Below are positions 1-6,479 of a DNA stretch of 11,189 nucleotides, in pieces. The position numbers and the translations under genes are program-made. The DNA is from Flavobacteriales bacterium (GTDB lineage Bacteria; Bacteroidota; Bacteroidia; Flavobacteriales_D; Crocinitomicaceae), in contig CANHQC010000037.1 of the NCBI GenBank assembly GCA_947462695.1, forward strand, positions 1 to 11,189, written 5' to 3'. The notes under the pieces were generated by a model. It was given only the letters and a program-made list of their open reading frames with translations. It was not told the origin of the DNA and ran no database searches. How positions within the stretch are numbered: the first letter of the stretch is position 1; the number at the start of each line of letters is the position of its first letter.

Positions 1-104
1 GAAAAAACCTCCTCCATCGCTATCTTCCACAGGGGTTCTGAATCAATCAATACGCCATCCATATCAAAGATGACCGCATCGTAATTTGTTAATTTAGGTG
101 TCAT
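1..104 (-). CDS. HAD-family phosphatase / beta-phosphoglucomutase-like, N-terminal fragment
   Basis: This is the first 34 codons of a gene that runs off the left edge. The translation begins MTPKLTNYDAVIFDMDGVL and continues IDSEPLW. DxDGVLIDSEP is HAD motif I: the first Asp (residue 14) is the expected nucleophile and the second (residue 16) the general acid/base. The IDSEPLW continuation is typical of the beta-phosphoglucomutase / hexitol-phosphatase (HxpB/YniC-like) branch, soluble cytoplasmic enzymes that act on small sugar phosphates. The cap domain and motifs II-IV are outside the window, so the substrate cannot be inferred. The ATG (104-102) overlaps the TGA (103-101) of the upstream propeller gene as ATGA, which suggests translational coupling in one operon. 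The HAD assignment is firm; the subfamily is tentative. Confidence 0.88.
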   Translation of the reverse strand, partial: MTPKLTNYDAVIFDMDGVLIDSEPLWKIAMEEVF

Positions 105-925
105 TTTATATGTACTATTTCCATTTTAGAGTTTCGGTGAAATATGGTTCGTTCTGAAACAACATACATTCGTTGCCGATCATCAATTGCTACTCCCTCG
201 CGTTGTCGCCAACTGTGAAAATGTTTCAGCAAGGTTACTTTACCTTCATTTATAAGATAAAGTTTTTTGTACGTCAACAATACAGTTGAAGTGCTCAATG
301 AACAGCTTCCAGTAACTGCGTCTTTCATCCACCCGCCTCTGCCTATAAAGACCCCGCTAGACAGAATCAACTCACTTGTCCCTTGTCTCCATTCCAATTG
401 ATAGCTATACGTTTTTCCGTGCCACGGTTTTGCGCGGGATTTAGAATAAACCCACAATTTACCATTCTCCCAATTCATTGCTTCAAAATCGAAGTCACGT
501 TTGTTCTTTGAAAGTGGTCTTTCAGGGTATGGAATAGTCACTGTGCAAGATTCAGCAACTATATCACTAGAGGTTGAAGCCTTTTGGAGACTAACTTTAT
601 ACACTTGAATTTCATTGCGGTCATTCAAGTTATTACCACAGTCAGCGATGTAAAGGTTTCCTTTTGAATCGTGCGTGATGCTTTCCCAATCCACGTTTAC
701 TGCATTGGTAATAAGGCACCGATGTGTGATTTTTCCCGTTGTATCAAGAAAAAAAAGCATCGGCTGATTTCCACCATCATTAATTGCCAGCAATTGACCT
801 TGGCACCAGGTTAAGCCCGATACTTCATTTAATTCAGCGGTGAGATTGATTTTTTGTGCGGAAAGCATGTACGTGTGTAAACACAAAAAAAGCTGTAAGA
901 ACCTGAACACCTTTTGGTTATTCAT
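101..925 (-). CDS. Exported beta-propeller-like protein (SdiA-regulated / phytase-like fold suspected)
   Basis: A 274-residue protein of unknown function. The ATG at 925 is preferred over an in-frame TTG at 940 because the protein then starts MNNQKVFRFLQLFLCLH, a charged n-region plus hydrophobic core with a plausible cleavage after LSA (residue 23). Export to the periplasm or beyond is therefore likely. The mature part has repeated short strand motifs typical of propellers: EVSGLTW (34-40), LLAINDGGNQPMLFFLD (45-61), DWESITHDSKGNLYIADCGN (79-98), DFEAMNWENGKLWVYSK (146-162) and EGVAIDDRQRMYVVSE (243-258). The EVSGL...NDGGN...DWE...GNLYI pattern recalls Bacteroidota proteins annotated as SdiA-regulated-like or esterase-like phytase. 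That family link is from memory, and no catalytic residues were identified. The start overlaps the end of the upstream transporter gene by 8 bp and the stop overlaps the HAD gene by 4 bp. No Shine-Dalgarno is visible. Confidence 0.75.
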   Translation of the reverse strand: MNNQKVFRFLQLFLCLHTYMLSAQKINLTAELNEVSGLTWCQGQLLAINDGGNQPMLFFLDTTGKITHRCLITNAVNVDWESITHDSKGNLYIADCGNNLNDRNEIQVYKVSLQKASTSSDIVAESCTVTIPYPERPLSKNKRDFDFEAMNWENGKLWVYSKSRAKPWHGKTYSYQLEWRQGTSELILSSGVFIGRGGWMKDAVTGSCSLSTSTVLLTYKKLYLINEGKVTLLKHFHSWRQREGVAIDDRQRMYVVSERTIFHRNSKMEIVHIK

Positions 926-2183
926 TGACAATTCTGACAATTTCTATTCGTCGATCGGAAACTTCCTCAATGATGATAAGTTTATCATCAATTTCTACCT
1001 GATCACCTTTATCAGGAATGGACTCTAACTGATGGATAATCAATCCACCCAGCGTTTCGTACTCTTCGGATTCAGGCAACTGAAAATCGTACGTTTTATT
1101 TAGGTAGTCAATCGCATGGCGCGCTGAAAACCGAAATTCACCGTCATTGACTTGTTCCTCGAGCAATTCTTCCAAGTCGTGTTCATCGTCAATTTCACCG
1201 AAAATTTCTTCGATGACGTCCTCTAGTGTAACCAATCCCGCCGTTCCACCATATTCATCCACAACCACAGCAATATTTCCGGATTGTTTGGCAAATAATT
1301 CCATGAGTTCTTTGCCCGGCATTGCAGCGGGAACAAATGGTAGCGGTAATAAAATTTGCTTAATTGACTCTGGTTTTTTGAACAGTTCAAAAGAGTGAAC
1401 GTATCCGATTATATTATCGATAGAGCTTCGATAGACGATAATTTTAGAATAGCCGGTTGCCAGGAAAATCGACTTTAATTGGTCGATGGTCTCTTCGATA
1501 TCAATGGCTTCAATTTCAGTTCTAGGCACCATACAATCCCGTGCTTTTATCGCTGAAAAATCCAATGCATTCTGAAGGATTTCTACCTCATTGCCAATTT
1601 CTTCATCGTTTTTAATCCGATTGGAAATGTCATTCACAAAGTGTTCGAGGTCAATTTTTGAAAAGACTTTCGCAGAATTTTTATGATCAGTTTTGAGCAG
1701 GCGTAAGAAAAAAGAACTCGCGCCCATTACAAGGTGAGTTGGAAGGTAAAGAACGAGGTAAATCAAAAACATCGGAGCAGTTGCAAACTTCAGGAATCCG
1801 TTTGGGTTGAGTTGCACCAATGCTTTAGGGAGGAACTCAGACAGAGATAATACAACAAGTGTAGAAATCAAGGTTTGCAATAAAAGAACCGCGGTTGGTT
1901 CCGTAATTCCCCAGTTCTGAATGACAGGTTCAAGTGTCAATGCAGCATAAATACCAAAAAGCACTAGTGTTATGTTATTGCCGAGCAGTAGTAGCGCTAT
2001 GAAAAAAGATTCCTTTGTATAGAAAACCCCGAGAATTCTTCCGTTGAATGTTCCTTTCTGCCTGTCCAGTTCAACCTTTAAGCGGTTGGAGGATAGAAAA
2101 GCGATTTCCATTGCTGAAAAGAAGGCGCAAAAAACGAGGGAAACGCCAATGATGAGGAAATAAATTGAAAAGGAATCGCCCAT
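918..2183 (-). CDS. CNNM / CBS-pair / CorC_HlyC membrane protein (hemolysin-family, putative Mg2+ transporter)
   Basis: A 421-residue inner-membrane protein with the complete CNNM architecture. The N-terminal transmembrane domain (about 5-163) has the conserved FSAMEIAFLS (22-31), LGNN (67-70) and SEFLPK (115-120) segments, which line the cation site in characterised CNNM/CorC proteins. A CBS pair follows: the first CBS starts near DCMVPRTEIEAID (216-228), and the second carries the signature VDEYGGTAGLVTLEDVIEEI (308-327). The C-terminal CorC_HlyC domain (about 347-421) includes EYETLGGLI (374-382). Relatives export Mg2+ or Co2+; the old name hemolysin is misleading. It does not look like GldE, the gliding-motility paralogue, whose N-terminus differs. 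It lies 36 bp downstream of purD on the same strand and overlaps the propeller gene by 8 bp. Family is firm; ion specificity is inferred. Confidence 0.93.
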   Translation of the reverse strand: MGDSFSIYFLIIGVSLVFCAFFSAMEIAFLSSNRLKVELDRQKGTFNGRILGVFYTKESFFIALLLLGNNITLVLFGIYAALTLEPVIQNWGITEPTAVLLLQTLISTLVVLSLSEFLPKALVQLNPNGFLKFATAPMFLIYLVLYLPTHLVMGASSFFLRLLKTDHKNSAKVFSKIDLEHFVNDISNRIKNDEEIGNEVEILQNALDFSAIKARDCMVPRTEIEAIDIEETIDQLKSIFLATGYSKIIVYRSSIDNIIGYVHSFELFKKPESIKQILLPLPFVPAAMPGKELMELFAKQSGNIAVVVDEYGGTAGLVTLEDVIEEIFGEIDDEHDLEELLEEQVNDGEFRFSARHAIDYLNKTYDFQLPESEEYETLGGLIIHQLESIPDKGDQVEIDDKLIIIEEVSDRRIEIVRIVNE

Positions 2184-2219
2184 TTAACTCAATGTGTGTT
2201 CCAAGTTACAGAAATTTGA

Positions 2220-3494
2220 TTAGACCACATCGAACCCAATATCCTTTCTATAATAAGCTCCTTCAAACTCGATGGACTCAATAGCGCTATATGATCTGGT
2301 CAATGCCGCTTCTAAATTTTTACCGTAAGATGTGACTGCAAGCACTCTTCCGCCTGCAGATCTTACCGTTGGTCCGTCAGATTCTGTTCCTGCATGAAAC
2401 ACGATGCTTTCGGTTACAGTATTCAACCCGTAAATCTGTTTTCCTTTGGTATAAGATTCAGGATAGCCTCCAGACACCATCATAACCGTCGCTGCACATT
2501 TGTCTACAAATTGCATATCACGCTCAGAAAGTGTGTTTGTTGCTACGCCTTCAAACAAGTCTAAAAGGTCCGAGCGTAATCTTGGCATAACGACTTCTGT
2601 CTCAGGATCTCCCATGCGGCAATTGTATTCAATCACATACGGTTCACCTTTGACATTGATCAAACCAAAAAAGACAAATCCTTTATACGGAATCCCATCA
2701 TGTTTCAACCCTTTAATTGTAGGGATTATGACCTGGTTTTGGACTTTGTCCATAAACGCTGGATCAGCAAAAGGAACAGGAGAAACGGCACCCATTCCGC
2801 CGGTATTTAATCCTGTATCACCTTCTCCAATTCGTTTATAATCCTTGGCTTCAGGAAGCAATTTATATGAGTCCCCATCTGTAATTACGAAAACGGAAAG
2901 CTCTATTCCCGATAAAAATTGTTCTATAACCACACGGCTGCTTGCCTCACCGAATTTTGCATCGGCGAGCATGGAAGAAAGTTCTTTTTTCGCTTCGTTC
3001 AAGTCGTTAAGTATCACGACACCTTTTCCTGCGGCCAATCCATCGGCTTTCAACACATATGGCGGCTTCATACCTTCAAGAAAGGTGAATCCTTGATTTA
3101 GGTTGTCTTTAGTGAAGGTCGCATACTTCGCTGTGGGAATATTATGGCGTTGCATGAATTGTTTCGCAAAATCTTTACTTCCTTCAAGCTGTGCTGCGTG
3201 CTGCTGAGGTCCAATTACTGGAACTGATTTCAATTGATCGTCTGCCAAGAAAAAGTCGTGAATACCTTTTACCAAGGGCTCCTCCGGACCGACGACTACC
3301 ATGTCAATGGCGTTGCTCAACACAAACTCACGAATGGACTTAAAGTCTGTTGGTTGAATAGGCACATTTTTTCCGTGCTGTCTTGTACCAGCATTTCCTG
3401 GCGCAATAAACAACTCTTCCAGCATGGAGCTTTGTGCTATTTTCCAAGAGATTGCATGCTCTCTTCCACCTGACCCCAATAATAAAACTCTCAT
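2220..3494 (-). CDS. purD: Phosphoribosylamine-glycine ligase (GARS)
   Basis: Joins glycine to 5-phosphoribosylamine using ATP to make GAR, the second step of de novo purine synthesis, in the cytoplasm. The 424-residue product is the normal length for monofunctional PurD. The N domain begins MRVLLLGSGGREHAISWKIA, including the GSGGREHA signature (7-14). The ATP-grasp region shows VLKADGLAAGKGVVI (147-161), LPEAKDYKRIGEGDTGLNTG (213-232) and the metal/ATP-binding EYNCRMGDPETE (289-300). The C-terminal domain has SAGGRVLAVT (379-388). The reading frame is open 13 codons further upstream, but that extension would overlap purQ and lies ahead of the universally conserved MRVLLLG start, so the ATG at 3494 is used. 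purQ ends 13 bp upstream. No AIRS (PurM) or GART (PurN) domain is fused to it. Confidence 0.98.
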   Translation of the reverse strand: MRVLLLGSGGREHAISWKIAQSSMLEELFIAPGNAGTRQHGKNVPIQPTDFKSIREFVLSNAIDMVVVGPEEPLVKGIHDFFLADDQLKSVPVIGPQQHAAQLEGSKDFAKQFMQRHNIPTAKYATFTKDNLNQGFTFLEGMKPPYVLKADGLAAGKGVVILNDLNEAKKELSSMLADAKFGEASSRVVIEQFLSGIELSVFVITDGDSYKLLPEAKDYKRIGEGDTGLNTGGMGAVSPVPFADPAFMDKVQNQVIIPTIKGLKHDGIPYKGFVFFGLINVKGEPYVIEYNCRMGDPETEVVMPRLRSDLLDLFEGVATNTLSERDMQFVDKCAATVMMVSGGYPESYTKGKQIYGLNTVTESIVFHAGTESDGPTVRSAGGRVLAVTSYGKNLEAALTRSYSAIESIEFEGAYYRKDIGFDVV

Positions 3495-3507
3495 CTTTAT
3501 ACGTAGA

Positions 3508-4194
3508 TTAGCAGTAGCGCAGTAACGATTCAAAAATCAGCTTTCCATCTTCATTCGCCACATAACGATCAGCAGCGCGTTCAGGGTGTGGCATCATTCC
3601 AAACACATTTTTTCCTGCGTTGGTGATTCCGGCAATATTTAAAACTGCACCATTTGGATTGCTTTGCTCATCTACCTGGCCTTCTGCGTTGCAATAGGTA
3701 AATAAAACCTGGTCGTTCGCCTGAATGCGTTCAAGTGTTGTTTGATCGGCATAAAAACGTCCTTCTCCGTGTGCAATTGGTATTTTAAAGGTGCGGCTGT
3801 TATCCAGTCCTTTGGTTATTGGAGCATCCTGAGAAACAGCTTTTAAATGGACATTTTTACAAATAAATTGCTGGTTATTGTTGTGTAATAATGCGCCTTC
3901 TAATAGCCCTGATTCTGTCAAAATCTGAAAGCCATTACACACCCCCAAGACATATCCACCGCGATTGGCGTGGTTAATTACTTCACCCATAATTGGGGAA
4001 AACCGTGCAATAGCTCCTGATCTTAAGTAGTCACCATAAGAAAACCCTCCTGGTAACACTACAAAGTCAACTCCTTTTAAGTCCGTGTCTTTGTGCCAAA
4101 GTCGCTCTACTTTTTGTCCCATGATGTCCTGAAGTACATAGACCATGTCTTCATCACAATTGGATCCGGGGAAGGTTACAACACCAAATTTCAT
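3508..4194 (-). CDS. purQ: Phosphoribosylformylglycinamidine synthase, glutaminase subunit
   Basis: The class-I glutamine amidotransferase subunit of FGAM synthase. It releases ammonia from glutamine for PurL, with PurS as the usual bridging partner, in the fourth step of de novo purine synthesis. The 228-residue length is standard. The N-terminus is VVTFPGSNCDEDM (5-17), followed by VLPGGFSYGDYLRSGAIARF (46-65). The nucleophile is Cys86 in GYVLGVCNGFQIL (80-92), and the catalytic His203 and Glu205 lie in MMPHPERAAD (200-209). A stand-alone PurQ implies the genome uses the split PurS/PurL/PurQ enzyme and not the large fused PurL; purS and purL are not in this window. It is followed 13 bp later by purD. 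The upstream 82-bp gap holds a palindrome that may bear on its expression. Confidence 0.97.
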   Translation of the reverse strand: MKFGVVTFPGSNCDEDMVYVLQDIMGQKVERLWHKDTDLKGVDFVVLPGGFSYGDYLRSGAIARFSPIMGEVINHANRGGYVLGVCNGFQILTESGLLEGALLHNNNQQFICKNVHLKAVSQDAPITKGLDNSRTFKIPIAHGEGRFYADQTTLERIQANDQVLFTYCNAEGQVDEQSNPNGAVLNIAGITNAGKNVFGMMPHPERAADRYVANEDGKLIFESLLRYC

Positions 4195-4276
4195 CTGTAA
4201 AAAATTATTCCCAATTGAATTGGGGCTTAAACTGAAGGTAAAAGTAGTTATTTTCCGCGGGTCTTCCTTGGTGTCT
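4195..4276 (-). promoter_or_regulatory. Intergenic gap upstream of purQ, candidate control region
   Basis: This 82-bp gap is the largest within the minus-strand run and separates the DUF6427-like gene from purQ. Read in the direction of transcription it contains TACTTTTA, one base off the Bacteroidota -7 pattern TAnnTTTG, but no clear TTG at the expected distance upstream. The 15-nt palindrome and a T-run follow, just before the purQ ATG. It could hold a weak promoter, an operator or a partial terminator. None is established by the sequence alone. Confidence 0.3.
4210..4224 (-). repeat. 15-nt palindrome (7-1-7) just upstream of purQ
   Basis: CCCAATT and AATTGGG flank a single central base, giving a perfect inverted repeat that ends 15 nt before the purQ ATG. 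As RNA it could form a 5-bp stem (CCCAA/TTGGG) with a 5-nt loop, followed on the transcribed strand by AATAATTTTTT. That resembles a short, weak intrinsic terminator or attenuator. The symmetry also fits a dimeric repressor operator. The repeat is directly visible; its function is inferred. Confidence 0.5.
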
Positions 4277-5233
4277 TTATATGAAAAAATTCACAAAAGA
4301 GTATGCAAAGGTCAAGTAAAAGAGCATGGTTGCCGTTAACCCGACTGTTTTATTTGAAAATGAAAATGTCAAGAAAAACGAAAGTGGAATCATTAAAATA
4401 CTGAAACGCTCTATCTGCTCGAAAAAAATATAATCGATTATTCCAAGAATCACTCCTGCCCCAACAAGCCACCACAACATGTTAACCATTTTACGGAGAC
4501 GTGTAGACGATTTAAGCATACGTCCTCTGATGGCGATCACGCTTAAAATAAACAACAACGTAAACAATATCGATGTTATGAGAAAGTCTACTTGTTTTTT
4601 GTAATAATTTGTTGCTTGTTCTAAAAGTCTCAGTTGAATCGTGTGATCTGAAAAAAAGATAAATACACCTGCATACATTAGTGGTATACCAAAACCAATA
4701 ATAATCAAAACAAACTCTCTTGCCACGAAAGGTCTAACGCCCCAAACCATTACAAAAATAATGGGTAAAAATCCGATTAATGGTGGATGAAACGTTGCTG
4801 CTAAGCCTGCAAAAAATGCCCCGTTGAATACATTTGCTCTACTGTCTTCATTTTGTCGAAGTTTAAAGAAAAAATAAAGCATCCCAATCAAACAAGTATG
4901 CGACAGTAAAAGCCCGTCAATACTGTAAAATGAGTGGTAAAAACTCATAAGCGTCATATACAGAAGTGAGGGCATGTAATTGTTTCTTTCTAAGAACTCA
5001 TTCGTGTTGAATATCCAGTTAATGGCAAACGAATTAAAGAAAACGACAACTACAGCTAACCATGCTGAAATTAACGGGGTTAAAACAACTGACTCACCCC
5101 ATAAGCCGAAATTAATGGTGGTATCCTGTATGTAATAATTCGTGGACGAGTTCATAAACAGGTACACAGCCATGAAAACAGGCAATAAAAGCAGCACTCC
5201 GGCGCGATTTCCACTAAATAAACGAATCACCAT
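4277..5233 (-). CDS. DUF6427-like polytopic inner-membrane protein
   Basis: A 318-residue, strongly hydrophobic protein with about eight or nine predicted membrane segments, roughly at residues 11-28, 52-74, 88-103, 108-124, 137-165, 171-195, 216-236, 251-270 and 276-316. It has no signal peptide and no recognisable catalytic motif. Landmarks are NEFLERNNYMPSLLYMTLMS (78-97), NGAFFAGLAATFHPPLIGFL (137-156) and VRPFVAREFVLIIIGFGIPL (166-185). This layout, with an NxFLxRNxYxPxLLY block, a GxxxGLAxxFxxP block and an RPFxxREFxxxxIGxxxP block, matches what I recall of the Bacteroidota family DUF6427, which often sits near purD and upp. The function is unknown. The gene ends 82 bp before purQ and starts at the divergent region shared with the dksA-like gene. 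Membrane location is firm; the family name is from memory. Confidence 0.75.
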   Translation of the reverse strand: MVIRLFSGNRAGVLLLLPVFMAVYLFMNSSTNYYIQDTTINFGLWGESVVLTPLISAWLAVVVVFFNSFAINWIFNTNEFLERNNYMPSLLYMTLMSFYHSFYSIDGLLLSHTCLIGMLYFFFKLRQNEDSRANVFNGAFFAGLAATFHPPLIGFLPIIFVMVWGVRPFVAREFVLIIIGFGIPLMYAGVFIFFSDHTIQLRLLEQATNYYKKQVDFLITSILFTLLFILSVIAIRGRMLKSSTRLRKMVNMLWWLVGAGVILGIIDYIFFEQIERFSILMIPLSFFLTFSFSNKTVGLTATMLFYLTFAYSFVNFFI

Positions 5234-5383
5234 GCGAAGATAAGGAAAACGATTAAGATGAATGATGGAGCAAAATGGATATTAATGGCGGTTCAATAGA
5301 ATGCCTTGATTCTTTATTTTTTTCGTCTATATTTGTCCGACAGGTAAAAAATAATCGTGTAACCTTAAAAAACCGTACAGATT
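5234..5383. promoter_or_regulatory. Divergent intergenic region between the DUF6427-like gene and the dksA-like gene
   Basis: This 150-bp region must carry the start signals for both outward-facing transcription units. The plus-strand promoter is clear (see 5306-5335). For the minus-strand unit I see only a poor candidate, CCATTTTG near 5270, which shares just the TTTG half of the -7 element and lacks a good TTG partner. The T-rich stretch at 5311-5323 has no preceding hairpin, so it is not a terminator. Confidence 0.5.
5306..5335 (+). promoter_or_regulatory. Bacteroidota-type sigma-A promoter for dksA-like/lspA
   Basis: TTG at 5306-5308 and TATATTTG at 5328-5335 are separated by 19 bp. They match the Bacteroidota -33 (TTG) and -7 (TAnnTTTG) elements, with a perfect -7 match. 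Transcription would begin near 5340-5343, giving a leader of roughly 42 nt to the ATG at 5384. The leader is A-rich near the start codon (CTTAAAAAACC), which suits Bacteroidota initiation without a Shine-Dalgarno. Confidence 0.72.
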
Positions 5384-5767
5384 ATGTCACAGGAAAAAAC
5401 GCGTTTTTCAGATACAGAACTAACTGAATTCAAAGAACTTATTCAACAAAAACTCAAAGAGGCTAATGAGGATTACACCTTACTTGTTGGTTCCCTTTCG
5501 CACAATGATGACCACGGAACAGATGATACTGGTCGTACCTTCAACATGATGGAGGACGGTTCAGAAACGTTGTCAAGAGAGGAAGTTGCTCAACTGGCCG
5601 CACGTCAAGAGAAGTTCATTCAGAGTCTTCAAGCTGCACTTGTTCGCATTGAGAATAAAACGTATGGTATTTGTCGAGTGACAGGGAAACTAATTCCAAA
5701 AGAACGCTTGCGCCTAGTGCCTCATGCAACGATGAGCATAGAAGCTAAAAACACGCAAAATCGCTAA
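5384..5767 (+). CDS. DksA/TraR-family protein with degenerate zinc finger
   Basis: A 127-residue cytoplasmic protein related to DksA, which inserts a coiled coil into the RNA polymerase secondary channel and modulates promoters, often with ppGpp. Residues 9-92 form a long helical hairpin, with an acidic stretch NDDHGTDDTGR (41-51) where the DksA tip aspartates lie. LSREEVAQLAARQEKFIQSL (63-82) and ALVRIENKTYGICRVTGKLI (85-104) follow the family pattern. The C4 zinc finger is reduced to one cysteine (Cys97): the CxxC partner has become CRVTG and the second pair is lost in RLVPHATMSIEAK (110-122). This form is, as far as I recall, usual in Bacteroidota, where the gene commonly sits before lspA. 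Binding to RNA polymerase is inferred by homology. The stop is 4 bp before the lspA start. Confidence 0.9.
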   Translation: MSQEKTRFSDTELTEFKELIQQKLKEANEDYTLLVGSLSHNDDHGTDDTGRTFNMMEDGSETLSREEVAQLAARQEKFIQSLQAALVRIENKTYGICRVTGKLIPKERLRLVPHATMSIEAKNTQNR

Positions 5768-5771
5768 TTCT

Positions 5772-6479
5772 GTGAAGAAAAATATACTGATTGTGGGGGC
5801 ACTTGTTGCCCTCATTTTGTTGATAGACCAATTGGTTAAAGTGTACATTAAAACGCATTTCTTCCCGGGTGAGACGCGACCTGTTTTTGGAAACTGGTTC
5901 GTGTTGGAATACATTGAAAATCAAGGGATGGCGTTCGGAACCACATTTGGAAACAAGATGTGGCACAAACTTGCGCTCAGTTTATTTCGGGTCGTAGCTA
6001 TTTTTGCCATTGGTTATTATTGGTTCAAGCAGGCTAAAGAAGGTGCCAAACGCGAATTTTTAATTGCCATAGGATTGATTCTTGCAGGGGCGACTGGAAA
6101 CCTCATCGATTCCATGTGTTACGATTTTATGTTTCCTTACAATCCGTGTGATGGCTTTAATTACCTTAAAGGATCAGGAATATACACCAATTGTGGCTTT
6201 TTCACAGTTGAAACGCGCCACACGGGATTCTTGCTGGGTAACGTCGTTGACATGTTTAAATTTCAAGCAAATTGGCCGGAATGGTTACCGCTTCTAGGAG
6301 GTAAAGAAGTCTTTCCTGCCATATGGAATGTGGCCGATGCATCCATATCAACAGGTGTGATCATGGTGTTTATTCGTCAGCGGGCGTATTTCAAAGGCAG
6401 CGAAAAATCCAATAAGCCGTTTTTTTCTAAAATTCAACTGCGAAAACGCAATCCTGATCTTCCTAAAAACGAGCAGTAA
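5772..6479 (+). CDS. lspA: Signal peptidase II (prolipoprotein signal peptidase)
   Basis: An inner-membrane aspartyl protease that removes the signal peptide from diacylated prolipoproteins. The GTG start at 5772 is chosen because it gives the expected MKKNILIVGALVALILLIDQ first helix and lies 4 bp after the dksA-like stop; the next in-frame Met is residue 53, after the first helix. Family motifs are ENQGMAFG (49-56), GATGNLID (106-113), VVDM with catalytic Asp160 (158-161), and WNVADASIS with catalytic Asp189 (185-193). Four membrane segments fit near 5-24, 67-85, 96-112 and 186-203. At 235 residues it is longer than E. coli LspA (164). Most of the excess is an insertion between GNLID and VVDM (about 114-157) containing Cys116, Cys126 and Cys141, plus a basic tail after 205. 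The 3' end overlaps the convergent barrel gene by 17 bp. Confidence 0.96.
   Translation: MKKNILIVGALVALILLIDQLVKVYIKTHFFPGETRPVFGNWFVLEYIENQGMAFGTTFGNKMWHKLALSLFRVVAIFAIGYYWFKQAKEGAKREFLIAIGLILAGATGNLIDSMCYDFMFPYNPCDGFNYLKGSGIYTNCGFFTVETRHTGFLLGNVVDMFKFQANWPEWLPLLGGKEVFPAIWNVADASISTGVIMVFIRQRAYFKGSEKSNKPFFSKIQLRKRNPDLPKNEQ

Noticed and set aside
926..940. TTG start giving MSELS ahead of the propeller protein
   Set aside because: The ATG at 925 gives a standard signal peptide and a short overlap; the five extra residues add nothing.
918..2183. Gliding-motility protein GldE
   Set aside because: The family architecture is similar, but the N-terminal FSAMEIAFLS and LGNN segments fit the general CNNM/hemolysin branch and no gld gene is nearby.
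3495..3533. N-terminal extension of purD by 13 codons
   Set aside because: It would overlap the end of purQ, and the family starts at MRVLLLGSGGREHA; the extension has no conserved features.
5311..5323. T-rich run as a terminator
   Set aside because: There is no hairpin before it; it falls within the spacer of the plus-strand promoter.
5714..5966. Minus-strand short frames over the dksA/lspA junction
   Set aside because: They are antisense to well-supported conserved genes, with no start signals or conserved content.
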